DNA of 20,895 nt, from assembly GCA_011391835.1 (NCBI GenBank), contig JAABPS010000006.1, positions 1 through 20,895 of the forward strand, in the 5' to 3' direction. The notes under the pieces were generated by a model. It had not been told where the DNA came from, did no database searches, and worked only from the letters and a program-made list of their open reading frames with translations. Position numbers and translations under genes: made by a program. This document shows positions 1 to 7,687 of the stretch, piece by piece; the stretch's first letter is position 1; every line of letters starts with the position of its first letter. Origin of the DNA: Desulfobacteraceae bacterium (lineage in GTDB: Bacteria > Desulfobacterota > Desulfobacteria > Desulfobacterales > JAABPS01).

Positions 1-10
1 CGGTTTTTGA

Positions 11-95
11 GTCGCCCCCTGCGCGGGGGCGTGGATTGAAACAAAACATACAAGGAAGCAAGACACCAAGCAGAAACGTCGCCCCCTGCGCGGGG
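11..95 (+). CRISPR. Trailer end of a type I-C-like CRISPR array
   Basis: A full 32-nt repeat occupies 11-42. It starts GTCGCCCCCTGCGCGGGG, contains a GC-rich dyad and ends in GTGGATTGAAAC, the 3' end typical of type I-C (and I-B) repeats. A 35-nt spacer follows at 43-77. A second repeat starts at 78 but matches only its first 18 nt, to 95, and then diverges. A degenerate last repeat marks the leader-distal end, so the leader, any cas genes and older repeats should lie to the left, outside the window. The repeat ending ATTGAAAC reads on the plus strand, which fits transcription left to right. The repeat class is judged from sequence only; no cas gene is visible. Confidence 0.88.
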
Positions 96-103
96 CAAGG
101 AGT

Positions 104-295
104 ATGATGAAACACAAGCAACCGATTACCAGGGAACAGCACGACCGGCTGAGCAGGCTGGAAGAGATTATCAACAACGAACTTGCCAGACGGAAACGCC
201 TCAAGAGAACAAGCCAGGGGCAAGAATCTGCACCCCCCAGGCAAGAGGCGATAGGTGAGAATGAGATTGCTTTGGTCGTACCTCCCTCGCAATGA
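104..295 (+). CDS. Doubtful small ORF of 63 residues after the CRISPR end
   Basis: An AAGGAG at 97-102 lies immediately before two ATG codons at 104 and 107; 107 has the better spacing. The first 36 or so residues are charged and look helical (Glu, Arg and Lys rich). The last part runs through low-complexity repeat DNA: the purine-rich repeat at 240-251 and a repeat-like stretch at 263-297 that supplies the stop. The same frame stays open after this stop into the RhuM remnant, so this may be the damaged 5' end of one larger gene rather than a gene of its own. No family is recognised. Confidence 0.25.
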   Translation: MMKHKQPITREQHDRLSRLEEIINNELARRKRLKRTSQGQESAPPRQEAIGENEIALVVPPSQ

Positions 296-297
296 CA
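240..297 (+). repeat. Purine-rich repeat copy 1 plus repeat-like tail
   Basis: The 12-mer ggcaagaggcga at 240-251 is the first of four exact plus-strand copies in the window (others at 4363, 7173 and 10207). It is followed at 263-297 by a stretch beginning GAGATTGC and ending CGCAATGACA. That stretch has the look of an intergenic repeat seen in many environmental bacterial genomes, although I cannot confirm this without a search. Confidence 0.5.
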
Positions 298-364
298 GAA
301 AAAAGAAAGGCCAGAGGCGGCAGACCCTTGTACGGAAGGTGGAAATCAAAAAGTCAATTGCGCC

Positions 365-598
365 AACGAAGAAAAAAATGAAACCATCCCGACAAAGAGC
401 GAATCGATCCTGTATCAGACAGAAGATGGACGCATCAAAATTGATGTTCGTCTTCAAGATGAAACCGTCTGGTTGACGCAAAAACTGATGGCTGAGCTAT
501 TCCAGACAACGCCTCAAAACATAACAATACATCTAAAAAATATCTATGATGAAGGGGAGTTAGACGAAGACGCAACTTGTAAGGATTTTTTACAAGAT
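365..598 (+). pseudogene. RhuM-family protein remnant, truncated
   Basis: Reading the frame that contains the TTG at 473, codons from about 395 encode a segment containing ILYQTEDGRIKIDVRLQDET, followed by VWLTQKLMAELFQTTPQNI and a Tyr-Asp-Glu-Gly-Glu-Leu stretch. This is the N-terminal DNA-binding-like region of the RhuM family (named after a Salmonella pathogenicity-island gene; often found beside restriction or Fic/Doc loci). Full-length relatives run to about 300 residues; here similarity stops near 598, where a palindromic repeat begins, and nothing resembling the rest follows. There is no in-frame ATG before the conserved part. It is most likely a dead accessory gene next to the CRISPR end. 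Confidence 0.72.
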
Positions 599-601
599 GA
601 A

Positions 602-735
602 CCGGGCAGACACAGAGGCCTGCCCCTACAATTACCGCGTTCCCGACATACGAGGGGATGAACCGATGGCTATAGGCCAGAGGTAAGAGGAGAGGGGCGA
701 TGGGCCAGGGGCAATTGCCCCTACGCATGGGTATG
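602..735. repeat. Palindromic intergenic repeats
   Basis: Two dyads lie between the RhuM remnant and the response regulator. The first has GGGCAG around 605-610 pairing with CTGCCC around 622-627. The second is a perfect 16-nt palindrome, AGGGGCAATTGCCCCT, at 707-722. Between them, 671-706 is purine-rich and shares the 12-mer ggggcgatgggc (694-705) with the gap at 10198-10209. The block looks like a composite of small non-coding repeats. No gene is supported from 599 to 792. It could double as a transcription stop for the minus-strand two-component operon, though no U-run is evident. Confidence 0.55.
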
Positions 736-792
736 GATTGGGGCTGAAAAGAGAAAATCTGCTGGATAGATTTCTGCGTTTTGGCTGCTATC

Positions 793-1158
793 TTATCTCG
801 CAACCGCAGCATTTACTTTTTTAATCAATTCGTCAATATCGATCGGCTTCACCAGATAATCGAAAGCGCCCAGGCTCATCCCCTCCATTCCTTCTTTCTT
901 AGCCCCATGGCCGGTTAAAAGAATGACAGGGATGCGGCTGGCTTTTTTCTTTATTTCTTTGAGCACCTCGAGCCCGCTCATACCGGGCATGAATACATCC
1001 AGCACAACAATATCAAACGGGGATGTATTCATGATAGTTAATGCGTCATTACCGTCCGATGCGATTTCAGTCTGAAAACCTCTGAGCTGAAGTCTTTCGG
1101 CAAGCGTTTTAACAAATTCCACTTCATCATCTACCAGCAATATTTTTAAATTTTCCAT
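793..1158 (-). CDS. Single-domain response regulator
   Basis: This 121-residue protein is a complete receiver (CheY-like) domain with no output domain. It has the acidic pocket at D10-D11, the phospho-acceptor D54 in VVLDVFMPG, the switch threonine T82 in LLTGHG, and K104 in the KP pair near the end. It begins seven bases after the sensor kinase stop, so the two are translated from one minus-strand transcript and almost certainly form a cognate pair. Lacking a DNA-binding or enzymatic output, it should act by protein contact or as a phosphorelay intermediate. Family assignment is secure; the signal and target are unknown. Confidence 0.95.
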   Translation of the reverse strand: MENLKILLVDDEVEFVKTLAERLQLRGFQTEIASDGNDALTIMNTSPFDIVVLDVFMPGMSGLEVLKEIKKKASRIPVILLTGHGAKKEGMEGMSLGAFDYLVKPIDIDELIKKVNAAVAR

Positions 1159-1165
1159 TTTGTCC

Positions 1166-2884
1166 TTACTCTATTTTGGATTTTTTGAGAAAATAAATGG
1201 TAAAGTCTGTTCCTTTGTTCTCAACGCTTTTAACAGTCAAATCACCGCCCAGTTTCTTTACAATGCCATAGGTAATGGGCAGTCCCAGTCCTGTGCCGTA
1301 TCCTTTTTTGGTGGTGAAAAAAGGCTCAAATATATGCGACAGGGTTTCCTTTGACATTCCACAGCCATTATCCTTAATGGATACACCCACCCGGTCGGCA
1401 TCTTCATCCCAGGACCGAATCACAACTTCCCCTCCGTCATCAACCGCAGAAATTGAATTGGAGAGAATATTTAAAAAAACCTGCTGAATCTGGCCCTTGT
1501 CCGAAAATATGGGGGGAAGGTTTTCGTCAAGGGTTGTCTGAATCGTAATTTTTCTGAATAATGCCTCTTTTTCCAGAAAGCCCAAAACCTCTTTTATCAG
1601 ATCGTTCAGATTGAGCATTTCAAGTTCCACCTCAAACCGTCTGGCGAATCCCAGGAGACGATGGGTAATAGTCCTGCATCGATCAACGGCTCCAAGAATG
1701 GAATCTGCAACTTGCATCAATCTTCGGGTTTCATTAGAATCGGATGCGTTTCGATACAAATCTTTGAGTAATCCAGCTTTTTCATTGATGATGGCCATGG
1801 GATTATTAATCTCATGTGCCACCCCGGCGGCAAGCCGCCCTATTGATGAAAGTTTTTGAGAATGTTCGAGCTCCCTGAACACAAGCTCCCGCTTTTCATC
1901 CGCTGTTTTGATCTGCTTTACCAGGATATTTGATACTTTTAAAACAACAACAATGATAATGGCTACGCTGATCAGAAAGACAAAGAACATTTGACCCTGC
2001 AACGCATACCAGGATTTTAAGATGACCGATCTGGGATTTACCACGACCAGCGCAAAGTCCTGTGTAAGGAAGTGGTTAATGGTAATTAACACATCTTTCC
2101 CATGGGTATCTTTTTCTTCAACCATCTGGGCCCCATAACTGCCCAGCGGTATGTCTAATTTGCAATGTTCTAAAACATTCCCGTAGTATTTGGAATGCGT
2201 CTGCAGTATTCCGTCTGCATTTACAAGAAACGCATCACTTTCCGGATCAAGCTCCATGGCGGCAATGATATTGTTCAGCTTATCGGTATCAATGGTGGCG
2301 CGAAGGATCCATGCCCGGCCGTCGCTGGTAAACTGCTGAACGGCAATGGCGATGTGGGGGAACTGGCGATAGCCCAGAAATACATCACTGATATGGCTTC
2401 CTTTGAGGGCTGTTTCATGGAACCAGACCTGCTGGCTATATACCTTGTTCAACAGGTCATAGGGGCCTGCATAACTGATTTGAACGCCGTTTTCATCAAT
2501 AACGCCAAGATCGACAAAGCCCGCGAATTCCTTTTTTAAAACCCGATAAATGCGGTTGAGTGTTTTTTGATCCGATAAATCTTCAAAACTGAAAGAGGAA
2601 GCAATAGAGCGAATGGTGGACAGCCGTTCTTCCATGTACAATTCAATGGAATGGACGGTCTTGTTTGTCAGGACGCGTATGGGGTTTACAATTTCCGATT
2701 TAATGTTTGATTTATATTCGAGATAATTGATAACCGCCATAAAAACGAGAGGAATGATGGTGATCAGAAGCATTAAAATAGCAATGTTCCGGCGAAGAAC
2801 CAGATAGTGTCGCTGAGGATCCTTTTCCCCTGTGCCCTGTAAAAATTCCCTGTATAATTTATCTGCCCAATTTTTGATATTCAC
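1166..2884 (-). CDS. Membrane sensor histidine kinase with periplasmic dCache-like sensor
   Basis: The protein has 572 residues. A short cytoplasmic N-terminus is followed by a membrane helix at about 33-52, a periplasmic region of roughly 240 residues of dCache type, and a second helix at about 299-318. The kinase core comes next: HisKA with H357 in GVAHEINNPM, an N-box around 466-481 (QQVFLNILSNSISA), DNGCGM at 505-510, an FEPFFTTK stretch, and the ATP-lid GTGLGL at 530-535. The HEINNPM form places it with NtrB/PAS-type kinases common in Desulfobacterota. It precedes its response regulator by seven bases. The periplasmic ligand cannot be told from sequence. The start ATG is preceded by a weak aaggaga-like site. 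Confidence 0.95.
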   Translation of the reverse strand: MNIKNWADKLYREFLQGTGEKDPQRHYLVLRRNIAILMLLITIIPLVFMAVINYLEYKSNIKSEIVNPIRVLTNKTVHSIELYMEERLSTIRSIASSFSFEDLSDQKTLNRIYRVLKKEFAGFVDLGVIDENGVQISYAGPYDLLNKVYSQQVWFHETALKGSHISDVFLGYRQFPHIAIAVQQFTSDGRAWILRATIDTDKLNNIIAAMELDPESDAFLVNADGILQTHSKYYGNVLEHCKLDIPLGSYGAQMVEEKDTHGKDVLITINHFLTQDFALVVVNPRSVILKSWYALQGQMFFVFLISVAIIIVVVLKVSNILVKQIKTADEKRELVFRELEHSQKLSSIGRLAAGVAHEINNPMAIINEKAGLLKDLYRNASDSNETRRLMQVADSILGAVDRCRTITHRLLGFARRFEVELEMLNLNDLIKEVLGFLEKEALFRKITIQTTLDENLPPIFSDKGQIQQVFLNILSNSISAVDDGGEVVIRSWDEDADRVGVSIKDNGCGMSKETLSHIFEPFFTTKKGYGTGLGLPITYGIVKKLGGDLTVKSVENKGTDFTIYFLKKSKIE

Positions 2885-3089
2885 TGCCCATCTTCTCCTT
2901 AACGCCCAAGCAGTTTTTCCTGATTCTCTGTATCCGTTATATGTTCAAACCGAAGAAAGGTATATGGTTGCGTAGATATGCTATGTATCATATTGTTTTA
3001 TTTTATACCATTTATTTTTGCCTGCATATGGATGGCATGTTGTCTTTTGGTGCAGAAAGGCGTTCTGGAGAATATTTCATGGATATGCC

Positions 3090-3118
3090 TTGACACGCAA
3101 TGGCCTCTTTTCTATGAT
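3090..3118 (+). promoter_or_regulatory. Sigma-70 promoter for the Nudix-sirtuin pair
   Basis: A perfect -35 box TTGACA at 3090-3095 is followed after 17 bases by TATGAT at 3113-3118. This predicts a start near 3125 and a leader of about 37 nt before the Nudix ATG at 3162. It is one of the best promoter matches in the window. Confidence 0.7.
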
Positions 3119-3161
3119 GCCAGATTAAAAAATTATATAACTGCCTGTTTTTGAGGGATAC

Positions 3162-3566
3162 ATGAAGCGAAGAGGGTGCAGCATTATATTTGTAAACGAT
3201 CAAAAGCAGGTGCTGCTTTTTTTGCGAGATAACCGGCCGGATATTCCTTTCTCCAACATGTGGGATGTGCCGGGCGGGCATGTGGAGGAGGATGAAACGC
3301 CGGATCAGTGTATTGTTCGTGAAATGAAAGAGGAGATGGGGATAGAACTGAACGGGTTTAAACTTTTCTCGGTTGAAAAATTCGACGACAGGATTGAATA
3401 TACTTTTTGGAAAAAAGAGAATATTGAAATTGCAGACATCACACTCACGGAAGGGCAGTGTCTTAAATGGTTCAGCGAAGATGAGGTAAAAAGAACTAAG
3501 CTTGCCTATGGGTTTAATAACATACTTGACGGCTTTTTTAATCAGGCGCCATTTGGGAAAAATTAG
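3162..3566 (+). CDS. Nudix hydrolase
   Basis: This 134-residue MutT-like protein has a perfect Nudix box: G39, five residues, E45, seven residues, then REMKEEMGI at 53-61. The REMKEEMG core binds the catalytic metals that cleave a nucleoside diphosphate linked to another moiety. Nothing beyond the box fixes the substrate; oxidised dNTPs, ADP-ribose and dinucleotides are all possible. It has a GAGGGA ribosome-binding site and sits 21 bases upstream of a sirtuin gene. This makes ADP-ribose or O-acetyl-ADP-ribose an attractive candidate substrate, which is inference from context only. Confidence 0.92.
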   Translation: MKRRGCSIIFVNDQKQVLLFLRDNRPDIPFSNMWDVPGGHVEEDETPDQCIVREMKEEMGIELNGFKLFSVEKFDDRIEYTFWKKENIEIADITLTEGQCLKWFSEDEVKRTKLAYGFNNILDGFFNQAPFGKN

Positions 3567-3587
3567 ATATTAAATCAGGAGGATGCA

Positions 3588-4346
3588 ATGACCAAGACCA
3601 AAGAAGGAGTGGATACACTTCGTTCCATGATCGACAGATGTAAACGGGGGGTTGTGTTTACAGGGGCGGGTATCAGCACAGAATCGGGGATTCCCGACTT
3701 CCGAAGTCCGGGCGGCATCTGGACAAAATACCAGCCCATAAATTTTCAGGATTTTATCGCATCTGAAGAGATGCGCCGGGAGTCGTGGAGGAGAAAATTC
3801 GCCACCAGCGCGATTACGGATACGGCCGCACCGAACAGGGGGCATCTGGCGGTTGCAAAGCTTCATCATATGGGCAAGGTTGCCAGCGTGATTACTCAGA
3901 ATATTGACGGGCTTCATCAACGATCCGGTGTGCCGGATGAAAAGGTTATTGAACTGCATGGCAATGCCACGTATGCGTCCTGTCTGGACTGCGGCGTACG
4001 ATACGAGCTTGATTTTATCCAAAATATTTTTTTAAAGGATGAGACACTTCCGATGTGTGATTCGTGCGGCGGCATCATCAAGACGGCCACTATATCTTTT
4101 GGGCAGGCCATGCCCGAGGCCGAGATGCAGGCGGCGAAAGAGGAAACGCTCGCCTGTGATTTGTTCCTTTCCATTGGGTCGTCCCTGGTGGTGTATCCTG
4201 CCGCCGGTTTTCCGGAGATGGCCAAGCGAAACGGGGCAACACTTGTTATTATTAACAGAGATCCTACGGGGCTGGATGGGATTGCAGATCTTGTCTTACA
4301 TACGGAAATTGGGGAGACACTTTCTTCAGCAGTGGATTTTGATTAA
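3588..4346 (+). CDS. cobB: Sir2-family NAD-dependent protein deacylase
   Basis: At 252 residues this is the usual size for a bacterial sirtuin. It has GAGIS (26-30) and GIPDFRSP for NAD binding, TQNID (103-107), the catalytic H124 in ELHG, a four-cysteine zinc site (C132, C135, C157, C160), and GSSL (197-200). The motif often written FGE is FGQ here (171-173), a variant I recall from some proteobacterial sirtuins. It removes acyl groups from protein lysines, using NAD and releasing nicotinamide and O-acyl-ADP-ribose. A strong AGGAGG precedes the ATG. It is co-transcribed with the upstream Nudix gene. The intact zinc site and small size argue for housekeeping deacylation rather than a phage-defence Sir2. 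The symbol is by family. Confidence 0.93.
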   Translation: MTKTKEGVDTLRSMIDRCKRGVVFTGAGISTESGIPDFRSPGGIWTKYQPINFQDFIASEEMRRESWRRKFATSAITDTAAPNRGHLAVAKLHHMGKVASVITQNIDGLHQRSGVPDEKVIELHGNATYASCLDCGVRYELDFIQNIFLKDETLPMCDSCGGIIKTATISFGQAMPEAEMQAAKEETLACDLFLSIGSSLVVYPAAGFPEMAKRNGATLVIINRDPTGLDGIADLVLHTEIGETLSSAVDFD

Positions 4347-4362
4347 AAAATAGGGAACGTTA

Positions 4363-4386
4363 GGCAAGAGGCGAGCGAGCGGGGAT
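4363..4386 (+). repeat. Purine-rich repeat copy 2
   Basis: An exact copy of ggcaagaggcga lies at 4363-4374 and continues as gcgagcgggg, in the gap between the sirtuin and the PAP2-family gene. The rest of this gap (4347-4416) holds no recognisable promoter. Confidence 0.55.
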
Positions 4387-4416
4387 AAGCGGTTCTTCAT
4401 GGATATCTGGCACTGA

Positions 4417-5505
4417 ATGAAAAAAACAACGAAAAATCTCCTGATTAAAACAAACCCCGCACTCTGGTTTGTTCTGATTTGTATCCTGCTGCTTCTTTTT
4501 ATTATTGCATTTCATTTTGATCGGTTTGACTTCACCGACGCAAATTTATTTACATTTTTTTATACTTACACAGCCGTTGTACTTCTGCACACAGTTTTAA
4601 ACCGAAAAAGATTCAGGCTGTTTCATCAACAGGGAATGCATGAAATCATCTGTAAAAGCTATCTGCAGATTACCTGGTTGTGCCTTCCGTACTTACTCAT
4701 TGCAGTAGTGTATGAAAACCTTATTTTGTTCAGCAAGGCGTTTGCGGACACATTTAGCAATGTGGATCTGGTTCTGATGAAGATGGATGAAGCCATGTTT
4801 GGTGTTCAGCCCACGATCTGGATGCAGAAGTTTATCCATCCAGTTGCGGTAGAATATTTTATGGTGGCATACGGCATGTTTTTTATATATCCGTTTGTCT
4901 ATCTTATCTACCTGCTGCAGAGAAACAGGCTGGATGTGTTTTACCGGGTTATTATGGCACAGGTCATTTCACTCATTATCTCCCTGAGCTGCTATATTCT
5001 CTTTCCGGCCATAGGCCCACGGTTTGTATTTAATCCGAATTTCCCAAAGCTGGCGGAAAATCTGCCTGAATTTACCACACGGCTTCAGGGGGTGCGGATT
5101 GATTTTTTACTGAATCTGACAGGGAGGGAGTCCTTTTATGCGCTTCAGTATGATATGTGGAACTATCTGGAAAGGATAAAAACAGATTGCATGCCGAGTA
5201 TGCATGCATGTTTGTGTTTAATTTGCTTAATGTATGCACTTCGGTTCAGAGAGATTTTTAAATGGAAAAAGCTGGCTGTGAGTTTCTGGGTGACAGGGGT
5301 TTTTTCGCTGATCATCAGTACCATCTATTTGCGTTATCACTGGGTGATTGATATTATCGCAGGCGTTGCTTTAACTATTGCAGTCTATTATGTCACAGAA
5401 AAGATATACCATCGATGGGTTTTAATCCTTAAACGCAACGGATGTACGGATCATGAGGTGCCATGGATTTCCAAAGCGGAAGAGCTGCAAAAGGGTACTG
5501 CTTGA
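4417..5505 (+). CDS. PAP2-superfamily membrane phosphatase or phosphotransferase (Aur1-like)
   Basis: The protein has 362 residues and several hydrophobic helices (about 17-35, 45-62, 84-106, 147-168, 178-197, 262-277, 286-304 and 308-328). The PAP2 signature is split as in the PAP2_3/Aur1 branch: LFPAIGPR around 195-202, PSMH at 260-263, and RYHWVID at 306-312. H263, H308 and D312 are the expected catalytic residues. Members dephosphorylate lipid phosphates or move phospho-headgroups between lipids at the membrane. It is followed at 64 bases by a diacylglycerol-kinase-like gene and then a HAD phosphatase, so a role in membrane lipid turnover is likely. No strong ribosome-binding site precedes the ATG. 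Confidence 0.85.
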   Translation: MKKTTKNLLIKTNPALWFVLICILLLLFIIAFHFDRFDFTDANLFTFFYTYTAVVLLHTVLNRKRFRLFHQQGMHEIICKSYLQITWLCLPYLLIAVVYENLILFSKAFADTFSNVDLVLMKMDEAMFGVQPTIWMQKFIHPVAVEYFMVAYGMFFIYPFVYLIYLLQRNRLDVFYRVIMAQVISLIISLSCYILFPAIGPRFVFNPNFPKLAENLPEFTTRLQGVRIDFLLNLTGRESFYALQYDMWNYLERIKTDCMPSMHACLCLICLMYALRFREIFKWKKLAVSFWVTGVFSLIISTIYLRYHWVIDIIAGVALTIAVYYVTEKIYHRWVLILKRNGCTDHEVPWISKAEELQKGTA

Positions 5506-5569
5506 TTCAGATGACAACTACCGATATACGCAAGGAGGGTATAACAATCAAAAAGAGAGGGGGATTGTC

Positions 5570-6493
5570 ATGAAGGATAAAAAATGGGTGTTCATTGTAA
5601 ATCCTATTGCAGGAAACGGATATGCCGGACGATATGTAGAAAAGGTAAAAGAGGTTGTTAAAAACAACAGCTTGAATGCAACTGTCGTCCTGACCGAAAA
5701 AAAAGGGCATGCAACAGAATTGGCGGGCAGTCTCTTAAAAGATGGCTGTCAGTATTTCATCCCGGTGGGAGGCGATGGAACGGTGAATGAGGTGGCGCAG
5801 GCCATTGTGGGCAAAAAAGATGTTACTCTTGGGGTGGTGTCAGCAGGCACAGGGAATGATTTTATTCAGATCCTCGGATTTTCGGATCTGTTCACGGATC
5901 GTGACTGGGAAATTTTACTGGAAGAAAATATAATAAAGATGGATGTCGGACGGTGCAATGGCAATTATTTTTTTAACGGTATGGGTCTTGGGTTTGACGC
6001 CCAGGTCGCGGCTGAGAATTATGACGAATCAGATACAGTTAAGAAAGGAAGTCAGCTAAAGTACTGGCGGCAGATCATTAAGACGATATTCCTATACAAA
6101 GAAAAAAATATGAAGACTCAAACAAATGGAAAAAACCATGAAACAAAATGTTTCATTAATACGGTTGCCAATGGCAGGAGGTTTGGGGGTGATTTTTTTC
6201 TTACTCCCAAGGCGATAGCCAATGATGGCCTGCTGGATGTCTGCATGATTGATGAGCTTTCCATTATGAAGAGGCTTGCGATACTTCTCAAAGTGCCAAA
6301 GGGAACTCATATTGAAGATAACAAAGTGAATTACTACCAGACGGATAAACTGGTGATTGAATTTGACAAGCAGGTTCCACATCATCTGGATGGCGAGTTG
6401 TTTTTTGCCAGCAGATATGAAGTTGATGTGCTGCCCAAAGCCATCCAGGTTATCTATAATCCGTATGGCGGCCACTACTTTAATACCAAGTAA
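5570..6493 (+). CDS. Diacylglycerol kinase-like lipid kinase (YegS/DagK family)
   Basis: The protein has 307 residues from the ATG at 5570, chosen because it follows GAGAGGGGG at 5555-5563 and places the family start just before the first strand. The frame is open further upstream without homology. Motifs are VNPIAGNG (10-17), the nucleotide-binding VGGDGTVNEV (66-75) and SAGTGNDF (91-98), followed by a beta-rich C-terminal domain ending in DGELF and a strand region. The family phosphorylates diacylglycerol, other lipid alcohols or sphingoid bases. It sits between a PAP2-type phosphatase and a HAD phosphatase in the same direction, so kinase and phosphatase activities on related lipids are probably balanced here. 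The exact substrate cannot be read from the sequence. Confidence 0.9.
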   Translation: MKDKKWVFIVNPIAGNGYAGRYVEKVKEVVKNNSLNATVVLTEKKGHATELAGSLLKDGCQYFIPVGGDGTVNEVAQAIVGKKDVTLGVVSAGTGNDFIQILGFSDLFTDRDWEILLEENIIKMDVGRCNGNYFFNGMGLGFDAQVAAENYDESDTVKKGSQLKYWRQIIKTIFLYKEKNMKTQTNGKNHETKCFINTVANGRRFGGDFFLTPKAIANDGLLDVCMIDELSIMKRLAILLKVPKGTHIEDNKVNYYQTDKLVIEFDKQVPHHLDGELFFASRYEVDVLPKAIQVIYNPYGGHYFNTK

Positions 6494-6504
6494 ATAAATT
6501 CATC

Positions 6505-7158
6505 ATGACTAAGTATGTTGCTTTTTTTGATATTGATAATACGATTATCAGTGCGACCAGCGGCAGGATGATGGCGCTTCATGGGTATCGGGCCGGCTTT
6601 CTAAGCAACTGGAATATGGTTGAGGGGATTGTTTTGTCTTTGCTTTACAGGTTTAAACTGATGAAATCCGAACATGTGATCAAACTCATGGCCAAATGGC
6701 TTAAGGGGATTTCGGAAAGAGAGATAATTGATTTCAGCGCACAGCTCTTTGATGAATATCTAAAAGATACGATCCGCGAAAAGGCCCGCATGGAAGTTGA
6801 TTTTCATAATGCCCATGGCGGTTTTACTGTTACCCTTTCTGCCACGACACGGTATTTGTCGGAACTGATAAAAGAATACCTGGGAATGGGAGATATCATC
6901 TGCTCGGAGATGGAAGTCATTGACGGGCGGTATTCAGGATTTCCCTTAGGCAACTATTGCTATGGACAGGAAAAGTTAATCCAGGCAACGGATTACTGCA
7001 AGAAACACGGATTTGATCTCACAGAGGCCTATTATTATGGGGATTCAGTATCGGATATTCCGCTGCTGGAGGTGGTCGGGCATCCCATGTGTGTCACACC
7101 GGATAAAAAGCTTGAAAAGGTTGCAATGGCGAAGGGGTGGACTATATGCAGATGGTAA
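6505..7158 (+). CDS. HAD-superfamily phosphatase, subfamily IB (SerB-like)
   Basis: This 217-residue protein shows all four HAD motifs: FDIDNT with D9 and D11, S112 in TLSAT, K157 in GQEKLIQA, and GDSVSD (179-184). The helical cap between motifs I and II is that of subfamily IB, which includes phosphoserine phosphatases and phosphatases working on lipid head groups. It starts 11 bases after the lipid kinase stop with no clear ribosome-binding site, suggesting translational coupling. In this setting a lysolipid or glycerophosphate-type substrate is more likely than phosphoserine, but this is inference. Confidence 0.88.
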   Translation: MTKYVAFFDIDNTIISATSGRMMALHGYRAGFLSNWNMVEGIVLSLLYRFKLMKSEHVIKLMAKWLKGISEREIIDFSAQLFDEYLKDTIREKARMEVDFHNAHGGFTVTLSATTRYLSELIKEYLGMGDIICSEMEVIDGRYSGFPLGNYCYGQEKLIQATDYCKKHGFDLTEAYYYGDSVSDIPLLEVVGHPMCVTPDKKLEKVAMAKGWTICRW

Positions 7159-7163
7159 TAACA

Positions 7164-7189
7164 GGGGCAAGAGGCAAGAGGCGAGAGGG
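7164..7189 (+). repeat. Purine-rich repeat copy 3, doubling as ribosome-binding site
   Basis: The exact 12-mer ggcaagaggcga at 7173-7184 is preceded by a partial second unit (ggggcaaga). It ends in gagaggg, four bases before the Nudix ATG at 7193, so the repeat itself supplies the purine-rich ribosome-binding stretch. Confidence 0.6.
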
Positions 7190-7192
7190 AAA

Positions 7193-7687
7193 ATGGCGCA
7201 TATAAAATTTTGCCCGCAATGCGGCGGAGAACTTTCAAAAAATACCATAGACGGAAAATTCCGATTAAGCTGTGCGAACGGGTCATGCAGTTATGTGTTC
7301 TGGAATAACCCGACGCCGATTGTTGCTGCGATTATTGAGCGTGAGAATCAAATCATTCTGGTAAGAAACAACGGATGGCCTGAAGGGATGTTCGGGCTTG
7401 TTTCAGGATTTCTTGAAGCAGGCGAAACTCCGGATGCCTGTGTGCTTCGGGAAGTAAAGGAAGAGCTTGGCATGGAAGGTGTCATTGAAGGTTTTATCGG
7501 ATATTACTCATTTTATGAAATGAACCAGCTCATACTGGCTTTCCACATAAAAGCTCAGGGAGAAATCGTTATCGGTGATGAGATTGCCGAAATAAAACCG
7601 GTGAGCCCTGAGAAATTAAAACCTTGGCCTTTTGGCACGGGTCCTGCGGTGCGCGACTGGCTGGAGAATAGGGACGCCGGGAAATAA
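7193..7687 (+). CDS. Nudix hydrolase with N-terminal zinc ribbon (NudC-like)
   Basis: Starting at the ATG at 7193 gives 164 residues; the open frame upstream overlaps the HAD gene and shows no homology. A zinc ribbon (C7, C10, C27, C32) precedes a full Nudix box from G72 through REVKEELG (86-93). This order matches the Nudix_N_2-type zinc-ribbon Nudix proteins, related to NADH pyrophosphatase NudC; a KPWPFG stretch after the box recalls, but does not match, the SQPWPF signature of true NudC. It probably cleaves a dinucleotide such as NADH, FAD or a nucleotide sugar. Its last 72 bases overlap the 3' end of the convergent patatin gene. Confidence 0.9.
   Translation: MAHIKFCPQCGGELSKNTIDGKFRLSCANGSCSYVFWNNPTPIVAAIIERENQIILVRNNGWPEGMFGLVSGFLEAGETPDACVLREVKEELGMEGVIEGFIGYYSFYEMNQLILAFHIKAQGEIVIGDEIAEIKPVSPEKLKPWPFGTGPAVRDWLENRDAGK

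Noticed and set aside
3570..4022. Minus-strand ORF of 150 residues across the sirtuin gene
   Set aside because: It is antisense to conserved sirtuin codons and has no recognisable domain.
3588..4346. Sirtuin as a phage-defence Sir2
   Set aside because: It has the zinc site and size of a CobB-type deacylase and no fused or neighbouring defence partner.
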